Assembly (NCBI RefSeq): GCF_014495845.1
Contig: NZ_CP061080.1
Location: 4,082,001 to 4,146,000, forward strand
Reading direction: 5' to 3'
Source of the DNA: Aquibium microcysteis
GTDB lineage: Bacteria > Pseudomonadota > Alphaproteobacteria > Rhizobiales > Rhizobiaceae
DNA length: 64,000 nucleotides
The notes under the pieces were generated by a model. The model was not told the DNA's origin, did no database searches, and saw only the letters and a list, made by a program, of their open reading frames with translations. The position numbers and the translations under genes are program-made. Shown piece by piece: positions 55,344 to 64,000 of the stretch (positions are counted from its first letter, which is position 1; every line of letters starts with the position of its first letter).

Positions 55344-56753
55344 ATGACCGCACCCCGCACACTTTACGACAAGATCTTCGACGATCACGTCGTCGACCGC
55401 CAGGAAGACGGTACCTGCCTGCTCTACATCGACCGTCACCTCGTCCACGAAGTGACCAGCCCGCAGGCCTTCGAGGGCCTGCGCATGGCCGCCCGCAAGG
55501 TCCGCCATCCCGAGAAGACGCTCGCCGTCGTCGATCACAACGTGCCGACCTCGCCCGACCGCAAGCAGGGCATCAAGAACGAGGAAAGCCGCATCCAGGT
55601 CGAGGCGCTGGCGCAGAACGCCGCCGATTTCGGCATCGAATATTATGATGCCGCCGACCTGCGCCAGGGCATCGTCCACATCATCGGCCCCGAGCAGGGC
55701 TTCACCCTGCCCGGCATGACGATCGTCTGCGGCGACAGCCACACCTCCACGCACGGCGCCTTCGGCGCGCTGGCGCACGGCATCGGCACGTCGGAGGTGG
55801 AGCACGTGCTGGCCACTCAGACGCTGATCCAGAAGAAGGCCAAGAACATGCTGGTGCGCGTCGACGGGCAGCTGCCCGAAGGCGTCACCGCCAAGGACAT
55901 CATCCTGGCCATCATCGGCGAGATCGGCACCGCCGGCGGCACCGGCTACGTCATCGAATATGCCGGCGAGGCGATCCGCGCGCTGTCGATGGAAGGCCGC
56001 ATGACCATCTGCAACATGTCGATCGAGGGCGGCGCCCGCGCCGGCCTGATCGCGCCGGACGAGACCACCTATGCCTACATCAAGGGCCGCCCGAAGGCCC
56101 CGACCGGCGAGGCCTGGGACAGGGCGATGGCCTACTGGCAGACGCTGAAGTCCGACGAGGGCGCGCATTTCGACAAGGTGATCGTGCTCGACGCCGCCAA
56201 GCTGCCGCCCATCGTCACCTGGGGTTCCTCGCCCGAGGACGTGGTCTCCGTCACCGGCGTCGTGCCGAACCCGGACGAGATCGCCGACGAGAACAAGCGC
56301 AACTCCAAGCGCCGCGCGCTCGAATACATGGGCCTGACGCCCGGCACGAAGATGACCGACGTCGAGATCGACCGCGTCTTCATCGGCTCCTGCACCAACG
56401 GCCGCATCGAGGACCTGCGTGCCGCCGCCAAGGTCGCCGAGGGCCGCAAGGTGCATCCCCGCGTCGACGCCATGATCGTTCCGGGCTCCGGCCTCGTGAA
56501 GGCGCAGGCCGAGGCGGAAGGCCTCGACCGCATCTTCAGGGAGGCCGGCTTCGACTGGCGCGAGCCGGGCTGCTCGATGTGCCTGGCCATGAACGACGAC
56601 CGCCTGAAGCCCGGCGAACGCTGCGCCTCCACCTCGAACCGCAATTTCGAGGGTCGCCAGGGCTTCAAGGGCCGCACCCATCTCGTGTCGCCGGCCATGG
56701 CCGCGGCAGCGGCGATCGAAGGCCGCTTCGTCGACATTCGCGAGTGGAAGTAG
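55344..56753 (+). CDS. leuC: 3-Isopropylmalate dehydratase, large subunit
   Basis: A 469-residue [4Fe-4S] aconitase-family enzyme for the second step of leucine synthesis. Cluster cysteines are in [13 protein letters not shown] and [13 protein letters not shown] (CxxC). [33 protein letters not shown] is the substrate-binding block. The length is normal. leuD is not adjacent, so the subunits are encoded apart, as in many rhizobia. Confidence 0.97.
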   Translation: MTAPRTLYDKIFDDHVVDRQEDGTCLLYIDRHLVHEVTSPQAFEGLRMAARKVRHPEKTLAVVDHNVPTSPDRKQGIKNEESRIQVEALAQNAADFGIEYYDAADLRQGIVHIIGPEQGFTLPGMTIVCGDSHTSTHGAFGALAHGIGTSEVEHVLATQTLIQKKAKNMLVRVDGQLPEGVTAKDIILAIIGEIGTAGGTGYVIEYAGEAIRALSMEGRMTICNMSIEGGARAGLIAPDETTYAYIKGRPKAPTGEAWDRAMAYWQTLKSDEGAHFDKVIVLDAAKLPPIVTWGSSPEDVVSVTGVVPNPDEIADENKRNSKRRALEYMGLTPGTKMTDVEIDRVFIGSCTNGRIEDLRAAAKVAEGRKVHPRVDAMIVPGSGLVKAQAEAEGLDRIFREAGFDWREPGCSMCLAMNDDRLKPGERCASTSNRNFEGRQGFKGRTHLVSPAMAAAAAIEGRFVDIREWK

Positions 56754-56760
56754 CAGCAGA

Positions 56761-56793
56761 TGCCCGGACGCCGGTTCAGCCGGCGTCCGGGCA
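56761..56793. terminator. Perfect 14-bp hairpin between convergent genes
   Basis: TGCCCGGACGCCGG (56761-56774) pairs with 56780-56793 around TTCAG. It begins 7 bp after the leuC stop and includes the stop of the minus-strand lipoprotein gene, so it could end both transcripts. There is no T-tract, so it may act only as an mRNA-stabilising or Rho-assisted structure. Confidence 0.6.
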
Positions 56794-57378
56794 AGGCGGC
56801 AGGTGGTCGAGCGGGACGCCCTCCAGCGCCTTCATCAATGGCTGTTCGCGCGTCAGCGGGAAGAACGGCCGCCCCTCGTCCGTCCGCATGAACGTCGCCA
56901 GCCGAGCGCTCTCCGCATCCAGCTCCCCGTCGCGACATCCGCCTGAGACGCCGATCGCCAGTGTTCCGCGCCCCCTCGGCTCGGCCCTGGCCTTGTAGGC
57001 CCGAACGCGCGCCTGGATGGCGGCGAGCCGTGCTCGGTCCTCCTTCGCCACGCTGGCCACATGCACGCGCTCCCGCCGTTCCGGCTCGACGGGAATGCCG
57101 GCCACATCCGCACCTTCGACGATCGCCAGACGCAAGGTCTCGTCGAAAGCCTCCGCCGGATCGTCGGCGGCCAGCGCGATCCGCAGGCTGACGTCGCCCG
57201 TCCGGAGGCGCAGCGCCCGCGTGGAACGGACAGCGACCGCAAGCGCTGCCGGGTCGGCGGAGAATGGATCGAACCCTGCGAGATTGACGGCCGCCCCCGG
57301 CGACAGGGAGCTGCAGCCGGAGAGCCACGCGGCCATGGCGCCGAGGATGAGGGTTGGAAGCGGGACGAGGCGCATCAT
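56776..57378 (-). CDS. Hypothetical lipoprotein
   Basis: A 200-residue lipoprotein. Its signal is MMRLVPLPTLILGAMAAWLSGCSSL, with the lipobox LSGC at Cys22 or so. The mature part is Arg/Ala/Glu-rich with LRIALAADDPAEAFDETLRLAIVEGADV and ends with a Cys-containing tail (GGCRDGE and PPCPDAG). The start at 57378 has AAGGA eight bases upstream; other ATGs lie at 57393 and further up. It is divergent from the DUF2975 gene. No family is recognised. Confidence 0.7.
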   Translation of the reverse strand: MMRLVPLPTLILGAMAAWLSGCSSLSPGAAVNLAGFDPFSADPAALAVAVRSTRALRLRTGDVSLRIALAADDPAEAFDETLRLAIVEGADVAGIPVEPERRERVHVASVAKEDRARLAAIQARVRAYKARAEPRGRGTLAIGVSGGCRDGELDAESARLATFMRTDEGRPFFPLTREQPLMKALEGVPLDHLPPCPDAG

Positions 57379-57453
57379 TGTCGAATCCTTCATGCTGGAC
57401 AAGATTGTTTTATTGTTTTACGTTAATTCCGTGTTGTCAAACAGGAGTTCGCT

Positions 57454-57996
57454 ATGTCCTACGATTTCGAGAAGGCGCGCCGGCTGAGCAGGATCATGAG
57501 CGTCGTCACCGCATTCGGCGGCATCGCCGTTGCGGGGACGGGTCTCGCTTTTGCCGCCATCGCCGCTTTCGACCCCGAATGGTTCGGCCGGATCGTGTCC
57601 CGCCAGATCGCGCAGGACCTGCCCGTCACGCCGTCAGCCTCGGCGGTGGTTCTCGCGCTGACCGGCGTGCAGCTCGCCATCCTGCTCGCCGCGCTCTATT
57701 GCCTGTGGCGGATGTTCGACGTCTTCGCCGCCGACGAGCCCCTGTCGCCGCGCGCGGCGCTCTGGATGCGCCGGGCCGGAGGAATCTTCCTGTTCAGCGT
57801 GGCATCCGGGCTCCTGATCCGCACCGGGGTGATCGCCGCCTTGACCATGGCGAACCCGTCAGGCCAGCGCATGATCGCGATCTCCGTCGGCTCGCCGGAT
57901 CTGCTCGCGGTGCTGATGGCCGGCGTCCTGCTGATGGTCGGGCACATCCTGACGACCGCGGCGGAAATCCAGGACGACAACCGGACCTTCGTGTGA
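57454..57996 (+). CDS. DUF2975 family membrane protein
   Basis: A 180-residue four-helix membrane protein. Helices are near residues 15-37, 64-84, 108-128 and 143-166. LYCLWRMFDVFAADEPLSPRAALWMRRAGGIFL is the DUF2975 signature. It is followed immediately by a small HTH regulator with a GTGA overlap, the standard DUF2975-HTH cassette found in many bacteria. The function is unknown. Confidence 0.88.
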   Translation: MSYDFEKARRLSRIMSVVTAFGGIAVAGTGLAFAAIAAFDPEWFGRIVSRQIAQDLPVTPSASAVVLALTGVQLAILLAALYCLWRMFDVFAADEPLSPRAALWMRRAGGIFLFSVASGLLIRTGVIAALTMANPSGQRMIAISVGSPDLLAVLMAGVLLMVGHILTTAAEIQDDNRTFV

Positions 57997-58208
57997 CGAT
58001 GCCGATCGTCGTCAATCTCGACGTCATGCTGGCGAAGCGGAAGATGCGGTCGAGGGAACTGGCCGAACGCATCGGCATCACCGAGCAGAACGTATCGCTC
58101 CTCAAGTCGGGCAAGGTGCGGGGTGTCCGCTTCGAGACCCTCGAACGGATCTGCGAAGCGCTGGATTGCCAGCCGGGAGACATCCTGGAGTACCGCACGG
58201 ACGCCTGA
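57993..58208 (+). CDS. Small XRE-family regulator (YozG type)
   Basis: A 71-residue (GTG at 57993) or 69-residue (ATG at 57999) DNA-binding protein consisting of one Cro/C1-type helix-turn-helix: MLAKRKMRSRELAERIGITEQNVSLLKSGKVRGVRFETLERICEAL. It is the regulator of the DUF2975 cassette. The short length leaves no ligand domain, so any signal must come through the membrane partner. Confidence 0.9.
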   Translation: MTMPIVVNLDVMLAKRKMRSRELAERIGITEQNVSLLKSGKVRGVRFETLERICEALDCQPGDILEYRTDA

Positions 58209-58330
58209 AACACGGCGTTCCGTCGTCACGTGGGCTTGGGGAAAGCGGGGCATTCCCGGGATCGGCTTAACCTCTTCTTCGCTTCGATGCCCTATGCAGC
58301 GGCGATCTCGAAAGGGTCGGACGAGCGGGC

Positions 58331-59524
58331 GTGACTGGATACATCCTGGCAATCAACCTGGTGGTCGCCGGCCTCTTCGCCGGCGCATTCGCCTGGCTGG
58401 CATCCTACCCGCGGGCGCGCGCGGCCGCCCGCTGGATTGCCGCCGCCTACCTGCTCGGATCCGTCAACTTCATGATCGAGTGGCTGGTGCCGGTGTTCGA
58501 CAGGCCCCGCGTCGTCGTCTTCGCCGCCTTCGCCACGTCGCTCGCCGGGCTCGCGCTGCTCGCCTTCGGGATCGCGCGGCGATACGGCCGCCCGCTGCCG
58601 GTCCGGGCCGTGGCCGCGATCCTCCTGTCCGGCTATGCGCTCAATCTCGTCATCTTCGACATGCCGCGCCAGTCGATCCTGCGCATGGGGCTCTACCAGG
58701 CGCCCTATGCAGCGATCCTGGCGCTGGCCGCATGGCAGGTCTTCCCGGCCGCCGAACGCAGGCGGATGGACGCCCTGCTGGCCTGGCTGATCGCGGCGTC
58801 TTCGGCGCATTTTCTCTCGAAGCCCGCGCTCGCCTCGATCTTCGGAAGCGGCGCGACGCCACAGGACTACATCCACACCATCTACGGCGTCATCTCGCAG
58901 TCGATGGGCGCGATGTTCATGGTCGGGCTGGGCCTGATGCTGTTCGCGGTGCTGGTCAGCGACATCCTGTCCGATGCGACGACCAAGTCCGAGACCGATC
59001 CGCTGACGGGTCTCCTGAACCGGCGAGGCTTCGAGGCACGCGCGCGGCTGGTCGGTCCGCTCGTCGGCCGGACCGGCATTCCAGCCTCGATCGTCATCTG
59101 CGACCTCGACCACTTCAAGTCGATCAACGACAGTTTCGGCCACGCGGCCGGCGACAGGGTCATTGCCGCCTTCGCGGTGCATCTGTCGGCAGCGATGGCC
59201 GACGATCACGTCGCCGGACGCATCGGCGGCGAGGAATTCGCCGTCATCCTGCCCGGCGCGAATGCTGCGGCCGCAAGGCTCTTCGCCGAGTCGATCCGCA
59301 CGACGTTCTCCGAAGCGGGCGTAGAGGGCCTCCCTTCCGGCGTCCACCCCACCGCAAGCTTCGGCGTCGCCGAGCTTCGCCAGGGCGATACCATGTCGAC
59401 CATGCTGAAACGGGCAGACCACGCCTTGTATCGGGCGAAGGCCGAGGGCCGCGACTGCGTCCGCGTGGCTTCGCCGGACGAGACCGGGGACGTCGCAAGT
59501 CGCCGCATGGCACGCGGCGGCTGA
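58331..59524 (+). CDS. Membrane diguanylate cyclase (GGDEF)
   Basis: A 397-residue protein: a GTG start, six to seven N-terminal helices (about residues 3-205) and a C-terminal GGDEF domain. SETDPLTGLLNRRGF opens the domain, and DLDHFKSINDSFGHAAGD is the Mg/GTP block. The active-site motif is GGEEF in RIGGEEFAVIL, an active-type variant. The inhibitory RxxD site five residues upstream is absent (MADD instead), so product inhibition is unlikely. It makes c-di-GMP in response to an unknown membrane signal. Confidence 0.92.
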   Translation: MTGYILAINLVVAGLFAGAFAWLASYPRARAAARWIAAAYLLGSVNFMIEWLVPVFDRPRVVVFAAFATSLAGLALLAFGIARRYGRPLPVRAVAAILLSGYALNLVIFDMPRQSILRMGLYQAPYAAILALAAWQVFPAAERRRMDALLAWLIAASSAHFLSKPALASIFGSGATPQDYIHTIYGVISQSMGAMFMVGLGLMLFAVLVSDILSDATTKSETDPLTGLLNRRGFEARARLVGPLVGRTGIPASIVICDLDHFKSINDSFGHAAGDRVIAAFAVHLSAAMADDHVAGRIGGEEFAVILPGANAAAARLFAESIRTTFSEAGVEGLPSGVHPTASFGVAELRQGDTMSTMLKRADHALYRAKAEGRDCVRVASPDETGDVASRRMARGG

Positions 59525-59531
59525 GCAGCGT

Positions 59532-60389
59532 CTACCGCTTCGCCGCCATCTTCGTATCGCCGCCAGCGAGCCGGTAGTCCTGCATCTCCTGGACGGACAG
59601 ATAGTACAGCGAGCGCGGCGGCGTATCCAGCGCATGCAGCCACAGCGCCGGATCGACGCCCATGTCCGACAGGTGCCTCGAGATCCGCGCGGTCGTGGCC
59701 TGGGCATCCGACATCGCCTGCGCCGCCTCGGCCGGTTCGTCGCTGACCGAGTAGAACTGGTGAACGCCCACCGCCGCCTTGACGCTGATCGATCGGGCGG
59801 TTCCGCCCGCCAGGACCAGCGGACAGGACGAGGCGCAGAGCGCGCCGTCCTCCACCGCGGTGGCGATGCCCTTCTCGCGGATCAGGCGTGCCATTCCGAT
59901 GGCGTCGTCGAGCGAGCCGCCCGGCGAATCCAGCGCCACGACCCGCACATACTCCCCGCGCGCCTCGATCTCCTCCTCGAAGCGCGTCCTTGCGCCCATG
60001 TCGATGTAGCCGCGCGCCGTCAGCACCCCGCCCGGCTCGAGCGTGAACTGCATGGGCGCGCGCAGCACCTCCTCGTCGGCCGTAACGTGATCGCGCGGAT
60101 CCGTGGTGCCCGACGCCGCACCGCTGCCGCGGTCGTGCACCGCCGGCGGCAGGACCGCCGGCGCGGCAAGGTGCTGGCCAGGCATGGTCGAGGGCGCGGA
60201 GCGCGCGTGGATCAGGTCGTGCATGTCGAAGCCAAGCACGCCGAACGTGCCGACGAGCAGCCCGCCGAACGCCCAGCGGATGACCTCTCCCTCGTCGAAA
60301 CGGCTAAAATAGCGCGCCAGCAGTCCGGGCTTGCGCTCCGGACCTGCCTCCGCCGGCCGTTCCTGCTGCATCTGTTCCAGGACGCTCAT
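59532..60389 (-). CDS. Membrane-anchored ClpP/SppA-fold protein (COG3904-like)
   Basis: A 285-residue protein with one membrane helix (about 38-57, WAFGGLLVGTFGVLGFDMHDL) and a periplasmic ClpP/crotonase-like domain. LDSPGGSLDDAIGMARLIREKG and the nucleophile-like block DGALCASSCPLVLAGGTARSIS are typical of periplasmic proteins annotated COG3904. The catalytic Ser is probably in CASSC. It overlaps the upstream membrane-protein gene by four bases (ATGA), so the pair forms a two-gene module. Confidence 0.82.
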   Translation of the reverse strand: MSVLEQMQQERPAEAGPERKPGLLARYFSRFDEGEVIRWAFGGLLVGTFGVLGFDMHDLIHARSAPSTMPGQHLAAPAVLPPAVHDRGSGAASGTTDPRDHVTADEEVLRAPMQFTLEPGGVLTARGYIDMGARTRFEEEIEARGEYVRVVALDSPGGSLDDAIGMARLIREKGIATAVEDGALCASSCPLVLAGGTARSISVKAAVGVHQFYSVSDEPAEAAQAMSDAQATTARISRHLSDMGVDPALWLHALDTPPRSLYYLSVQEMQDYRLAGGDTKMAAKR

Positions 60390-61705
60390 GGGTCGTGCCT
60401 CTTTCGTTCGGACAAGGCGATGGGCGTGACGTTCTCGGCGGTCGCGGGTCGCGGCGGGACGGGAGGATTGGCGTCGGCCGCCGGCACGTCGCCGCCCTGT
60501 CCGGGCCGGAGCTGCCTGCGCGCCATCAGCGCATCGTGCAGTTCGATCGATCGGAACATGTCCGACGCGGTGATGCGATCGGCGTCGACCATCCGCTCCT
60601 CGCCGCGCCGGATGACGCCCTGGACGATGCTCATGATCCCGATCAGGACGCCCGGCAGGAGGTCGATCGAGATCGCGCCGGCCCAGCTCGGGATGAAGTC
60701 CCCGGCATAGCGCAGAACGGCCTCCGCCGACGACAGCGGCACGTAGCGCCGCTCGGCCACCTTCGGCTGCACGAGGATCTCGGCGGCAGCGTCGGACAGC
60801 GCCTTGGACTGCGAATCGACCGACGTCCGGATGGTCGCCATCACCTGGTCCTGCCGGCCCGCCAGGTCGGGCGACATGCCGTCCGCCACCGGCGCGATGA
60901 AGCCGCCGGAGAGATCGGCTGCCGCACGGGCGACGGAGGGGGCGATGGACGTCTGCTGGAGCGAAGAGACGACGCCGGCGAGCGCCACCGCCTGTTCGGC
61001 GAAGCGGTCCGACCGCGGCGCGATCGCACCGGGCTCGGATACCAGGCCGCGCATCGCGGCGAGATGCTCCTGACCCTCGCGGAAGAGCGTCCCGACCAGC
61101 TCCTGCGAGCCGCGGATGTTGGCCTCGAGCTCGCGCATCTGGGCGCTCATCTGGGTGAGCAGCTGGACGACGCTGCCTGCGCCAGACGTGCCGGTCAGCG
61201 CGCCGGAGCTGCGCTCCTCGTCGGCCAGCCGCGCGAAGCGTTCGCCCGCGCGCTGGATGTCCGGCAGGAGCGACAGCGCGCCGAGGGCGTTGCCGTGCGC
61301 CTGTTCGAGATCGGCGGTATAGCCTTCGAGCGTCTCGGCGAGATGCTGCTCGACCGCGGCCGAACCGGCCAGCGCGGCAGCGTTCAGCCAGGACGACATC
61401 GCCACGATCATCACCGACCCGACGGCCATCACCGCGAACATCGCCAGCCGTGACGCGCCGTCGCGCATCTCCGGCAGGAACCGCATCAGGTAGCTCCAGA
61501 ATCCGTACATCCCGACCGAAACGGCCGCCGAATAGACGATCGCCGCGAAGAAGACGATCGCGGCCGACCCGTCGAGCAGGCTGCGAACGCCGAGATAGGT
61601 ATAGACACCCGACGCCAGCGCGAGCGTGGCCAGCACGAAACGCGTCATCGTCTCCAGCGAGGCGGCGTGGTCCTTGAGGCGGCGGGCAGTGACGGCTTCG
61701 CTCAT
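60386..61705 (-). CDS. Hypothetical membrane protein, partner of ClpP-fold gene
   Basis: A 439-residue protein. Three hydrophobic segments (about residues 22-45, 50-75, 88-115) are at the N-terminus. A long helical region follows (about 120-320) of Glu/Gln/Ser-rich coiled-coil character (LLTQMSAQMRELEANIRGSQELVGTLF). A fourth helix pair occurs near 345-372 (WAGAISIDLLPGVLIGIMSIVQGVI), then a Pro-rich tail. No family is recognised. Its stop overlaps the start of the ClpP-fold gene, and both probably act in one inner-membrane assembly. Confidence 0.78.
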   Translation of the reverse strand: MSEAVTARRLKDHAASLETMTRFVLATLALASGVYTYLGVRSLLDGSAAIVFFAAIVYSAAVSVGMYGFWSYLMRFLPEMRDGASRLAMFAVMAVGSVMIVAMSSWLNAAALAGSAAVEQHLAETLEGYTADLEQAHGNALGALSLLPDIQRAGERFARLADEERSSGALTGTSGAGSVVQLLTQMSAQMRELEANIRGSQELVGTLFREGQEHLAAMRGLVSEPGAIAPRSDRFAEQAVALAGVVSSLQQTSIAPSVARAAADLSGGFIAPVADGMSPDLAGRQDQVMATIRTSVDSQSKALSDAAAEILVQPKVAERRYVPLSSAEAVLRYAGDFIPSWAGAISIDLLPGVLIGIMSIVQGVIRRGEERMVDADRITASDMFRSIELHDALMARRQLRPGQGGDVPAADANPPVPPRPATAENVTPIALSERKRHDP

Positions 61706-61778
61706 GCGCGCTGCGGTGCTTCCGTTGATGTTTCGTTAACCTTCTCCTGCCGGAGAAGGCGCGACGAAGGTGTTCAAA

Positions 61779-62159
61779 TCAGGGCCTGGCGCAGGGATGC
61801 TCGAGCACCGGCACCACGTCGTCCGGCAGTCCGTACATGTAGGAGCGACCATGCAGCAGCACGCCCTGCGAACGGCAGCGCCGCACCGCCCGGTGCCCCT
61901 CGGACGGATCGAGGTAAACCACCTCCGGCTGGCCGCCACGCGTGTAGTCGGCGAGTTCCTGCGCCAGATGCCCCTGCCCCACGACGATCCGCTTGTAGCC
62001 GGACGGACTGTAGATGATGAGGTTGCCGAAACTGTCGGCGTGCACCCGGTCGTGGTAGCCGCCCGCCGCGGCCGACCCGGCGATGGTCATGGCCGACAGC
62101 ACCAGCGCGGCCCGGGCCGCGCGCGCTGCGCTGACTGAAAGACTGCTCTGCGTCGTCAT
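61779..62159 (-). CDS. Exported hypothetical protein
   Basis: A 126-residue protein with a signal peptide (SLSVSAARAARAALVLSAMTIAGSAAAGG) and a mature part YHDRVHADSFGNLIIYSPSGYKRIVVGQGHLAQEL. Two Cys (RCRSQG, EHPCARP) could pair. No family is recognised. The upstream region carries a CtrA-type box at 62203-62217, so it may be cell-cycle regulated. Confidence 0.7.
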   Translation of the reverse strand: MTTQSSLSVSAARAARAALVLSAMTIAGSAAAGGYHDRVHADSFGNLIIYSPSGYKRIVVGQGHLAQELADYTRGGQPEVVYLDPSEGHRAVRRCRSQGVLLHGRSYMYGLPDDVVPVLEHPCARP

Positions 62160-62202
62160 GGCTCGTCCCTTCGGTTCGCGTCGAGCCCCCTCGGCTGCAA
62201 AC

Positions 62203-62217
62203 TTAACGCTTTCTTAA
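62203..62217. promoter_or_regulatory. CtrA-type box 3 (TTAA-N7-TTAAC)
   Basis: TTAACGCTTTCTTAA followed by C, the complete consensus on the plus strand. It is 44 bp from the start of the exported minus-strand gene and 75 bp from the plus-strand GNAT gene, so it could serve either or both. Confidence 0.6.
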
Positions 62218-62291
62218 CCCAAGTCACGCCGAGACGTGCCACCTCGCGCGGGCCAATTGACAGACATGGTTAATATCCTCAAAGGAACCGC

Positions 62292-62765
62292 ATGACAGAC
62301 ACGCCCCCCGCCCAGCCCGCCATCGACATCGCCCAGCTGCGCCTGAAGGACGCGCTCGACTTCGCGCCGCTGCTCGCGGCCTATGCCCAGGCGCTGAAGC
62401 GCGGCGCGCCGCGGCGCCCGGACCAGTACTACGCCGAGACCCTGCTGCAGGACCGCACCGCGGAGGTGATCGGCGCGCGCATCGACGGCCGGCTCGTCGG
62501 CTTCGCCATCTTCACCGACCAGCCGGAACCCGTGTCGGGCATGCGCTGCGGCGCCTGCGATCACATCTACGTGCACCACGAGCACCGCAACAAGGGCATC
62601 GCCAAGGCCATGGTCGACGTGCTGGCCGACCAGGCGGAGGAACGTGGCTGGACCAAGCTGATCCTCAACGCCCCGCGTCAGCCGGAGGACGGTCGCAAGC
62701 TCTATGAGCAGATCGCCGCGCCGGCCGACTGGACGAGCTTCGTCATCCGCTTCGACGGCAAGTAG
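62292..62765 (+). CDS. GNAT family N-acetyltransferase
   Basis: A 157-residue acetyltransferase. The acetyl-CoA loop is YVHHEHRNKGIAKAMVDVLADQAEERGW (R/K-N-K-G-I-A). The middle segment GMRCGACDHIYVHH is unusual in having two Cys before the motif. LILNAPRQPEDGRKLYEQI completes the fold. The acceptor is unknown. It lies 75 bp after a CtrA box. Confidence 0.88.
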   Translation: MTDTPPAQPAIDIAQLRLKDALDFAPLLAAYAQALKRGAPRRPDQYYAETLLQDRTAEVIGARIDGRLVGFAIFTDQPEPVSGMRCGACDHIYVHHEHRNKGIAKAMVDVLADQAEERGWTKLILNAPRQPEDGRKLYEQIAAPADWTSFVIRFDGK

Positions 62766-62902
62766 CCGGCTGCACGCGTGGTGGCAGTCGTCAGGGACCG
62801 GTCGCACCATGCGTTACCGGAAGCGGGCACGACTTCAATCGATTGAAGCACTTGCCGTCGTCTCAACCGCACTAAATGGCAGGTTACAGAGGTGTTTGCG
62901 GC

Positions 62903-62930
62903 TTTGACGCGCTGCAAAAACCGCACTAGA
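62903..62930 (+). promoter_or_regulatory. Candidate sdh promoter
   Basis: TTTGAC (62903-62908) and ACTAGA (62925-62930) with a 16-bp spacer, 66 bp before sdhC. This is a modest match to the alphaproteobacterial sigma-70 consensus. Confidence 0.4.
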
Positions 62931-62995
62931 AAGCGCCATCAAAGGGCCGTGGGGCAGCAGGAACGCAAGCCTCCGGCCCTCGTCCTGGGGAAGCC

Positions 62996-63409
62996 ATGAG
63001 CAACTCGACAGCCACCCGTCCCGGCATGAAGCCACGCCCGCTCTCGCCGCATCTGCAGATCTACCGGTTCACCCCGACCATGGCGATGTCGATCGTGCAT
63101 CGCATCACCGGCGTCGCGCTCTACGGCGGCACGCTGCTGGTGGCCTGGTGGCTGGTCGCCGCCTCGACGTCGGAGAGCGCCTTCGCCACCGCCGCGGCGG
63201 TGATGGGCTCGTGGTTCGGCATCCTGGTGCTGATCGGCTTCACATGGGCCCTGTTCCACCACCTGCTCGGCGGCATCCGGCACCTGATCTGGGACACCGG
63301 CCGCGGCATGGAGAAGCACAGCTCGTCGCAGATGGCGATCGCCACGCTGGTCGCTTCCGTGGCGCTGACCGTGCTTCTGTGGATCGTCATCCTGTTCGTG
63401 GGAGCCTGA
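62996..63409 (+). CDS. sdhC: Succinate dehydrogenase cytochrome b556 subunit
   Basis: A 137-residue three-helix membrane anchor for respiratory complex II. RPLSPHLQIYRFTPTMAMSIVHRITGVAL is the SdhC signature with the quinone-site Ser and Arg. The heme-ligand His is in ALFHHLLGGIRHLIWD. Helices lie near residues 35-56, 66-90 and 113-135. It starts the sdhCDA operon. Confidence 0.97.
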   Translation: MSNSTATRPGMKPRPLSPHLQIYRFTPTMAMSIVHRITGVALYGGTLLVAWWLVAASTSESAFATAAAVMGSWFGILVLIGFTWALFHHLLGGIRHLIWDTGRGMEKHSSSQMAIATLVASVALTVLLWIVILFVGA

Positions 63410-63412
63410 GCG

Positions 63413-63796
63413 ATGGTCGACATGCAGACCCCCCTCCGCAAGGTTCGCGGCCTCGGCGCCGCCGGACACGGTACGGCCGAGTTCTGGCGCAACCGGGTTA
63501 CGTCGGTCGCCCTGATCCCGCTCAGCCTCTATGCGGTCTGGCTCGTGGTGTCGCTGCTCGGAGCGAGCCTTGCGGAAACCCGCGCCACGCTCGCTCATCC
63601 GGTCGTGGCGATCCTGCTCGTCCTCTTCATCGTCATCAGCCTCGACCACATGCGCCTGGGCATGGTCGAGATCATCGACGACTACATTCACCAGGAAGGC
63701 GCCAAGCTGGCGTGCCTGATGCTCAACATCTTCTTCACCATCCTCGTCGGCGGGGCCTGCGTGTTCTCCCTGCTCAAGATCGCGTTCGGAGGCTGA
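63413..63796 (+). CDS. sdhD: Succinate dehydrogenase hydrophobic membrane anchor subunit
   Basis: A 127-residue three-helix anchor. [58 protein letters not shown] (with the heme-ligand His and quinone-site Asp-Tyr) and [21 protein letters not shown] are the helices. It follows sdhC by 3 bp and precedes sdhA by 7 bp. Confidence 0.96.
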   Translation: MVDMQTPLRKVRGLGAAGHGTAEFWRNRVTSVALIPLSLYAVWLVVSLLGASLAETRATLAHPVVAILLVLFIVISLDHMRLGMVEIIDDYIHQEGAKLACLMLNIFFTILVGGACVFSLLKIAFGG

Positions 63797-63803
63797 CCCG
63801 CAC

Positions 63804-64000
63804 ATGGCCAAGGCAACATCGGTCAACGGCAAGGCCTATACCTTCGTCGACCACAAGTTCGACGTCGTCGTGGTGGGCGCCGGCGGCGCGGGGCTTCGCG
63901 CCACCCTCGGCATGGCCGAGCAGGGCCTGAAGACCGCCTGCATCACCAAGGTCTTCCCGACCCGCTCGCACACGGTCGCCGCCCAGGGCGGCATCGCCGC
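63804..64000 (+). CDS. sdhA: Succinate dehydrogenase flavoprotein subunit (partial)
   Basis: Only the first 65 residues are in view; the gene runs off the right edge. The FAD-binding motif [21 protein letters not shown] and the FAD-attachment region [14 protein letters not shown], with the covalent-link His, are present. It is the catalytic flavoprotein of complex II. The order sdhC-sdhD-sdhA is normal. Confidence 0.96.
   Translation, partial: MAKATSVNGKAYTFVDHKFDVVVVGAGGAGLRATLGMAEQGLKTACITKVFPTRSHTVAAQGGIA

Overview
The window is high-GC, densely packed DNA from the main chromosome of an alphaproteobacterium, most likely a member of the Hyphomicrobiales (Rhizobiales) close to the Phyllobacteriaceae (Mesorhizobium/Aquamicrobium-like). 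The family assignment is inference. It rests on an RcdA homologue with CtrA-type boxes upstream, a BA14K-type protein, an OpgC-type membrane protein, a Usg protein, a leuS-lptE overlap, the sdhCDA order, and inverted intergenic repeats typical of rhizobia. Most of the window is core chromosome. No plasmid, prophage, CRISPR array or intact insertion sequence was seen.

Layout. 1-930: a decayed zeta-toxin-like gene behind a small partner gene. 1061-4964: a minus-strand operon (FAD dehydrogenase, M20 amidohydrolase, ketopantoate-reductase-like). 5160-12618: housekeeping genes (MotA/MotB-like pair, hemolysin III, inositol monophosphatase, EF-P, Sel1 protein, ThiE-like protein, TauE-type exporter). 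12703-18224: OpgC, an acyl-CoA synthetase, a small membrane protein, then rcdA with two CtrA boxes and a possible small RNA. 18443-25366: ruvC, carbonic anhydrase, a pdxY/DUF429 operon, ppa, a 650-bp field of inverted repeats, YggT/DUF167 genes and tRNA-Ala(CGC).

25697-30942 is a self-contained sensory module: a HAF-repeat autotransporter divergent from a membrane histidine kinase and LuxR-type regulator. Their shared intergenic region carries two near-identical 16-bp palindromes that together form a perfect 22-bp inverted repeat. 31174-40745 is a catabolic cluster: a TRAP transporter, a beta-hydroxyacid dehydrogenase, three SDRs, an MBL-fold hydrolase, a class C beta-lactamase-like esterase, a carboxymuconolactone-decarboxylase-like protein and a GntR/FCD regulator. 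A GntR-type motif recurs at three of its promoters, so it looks like one regulon. The substrate cannot be read from sequence; a lactone, ester or carboxylic acid is the best guess.

40773-48517: BA14K protein, acyltransferase, lptE/leuS, yggS with a duplicated 3' scrap, a Phd/VapC-type toxin-antitoxin pair and usg. 48833-57996: acs, a micro-ORF with a 14-nt perfect Shine-Dalgarno match, an ABC transporter lacking its ATPase, a methyltransferase, MgtC and leuC. 57999-64000: a small HTH regulator, a GGDEF protein, a two-gene membrane/ClpP-fold module, a third CtrA box, then sdhC, sdhD and the start of sdhA, which runs off the window.
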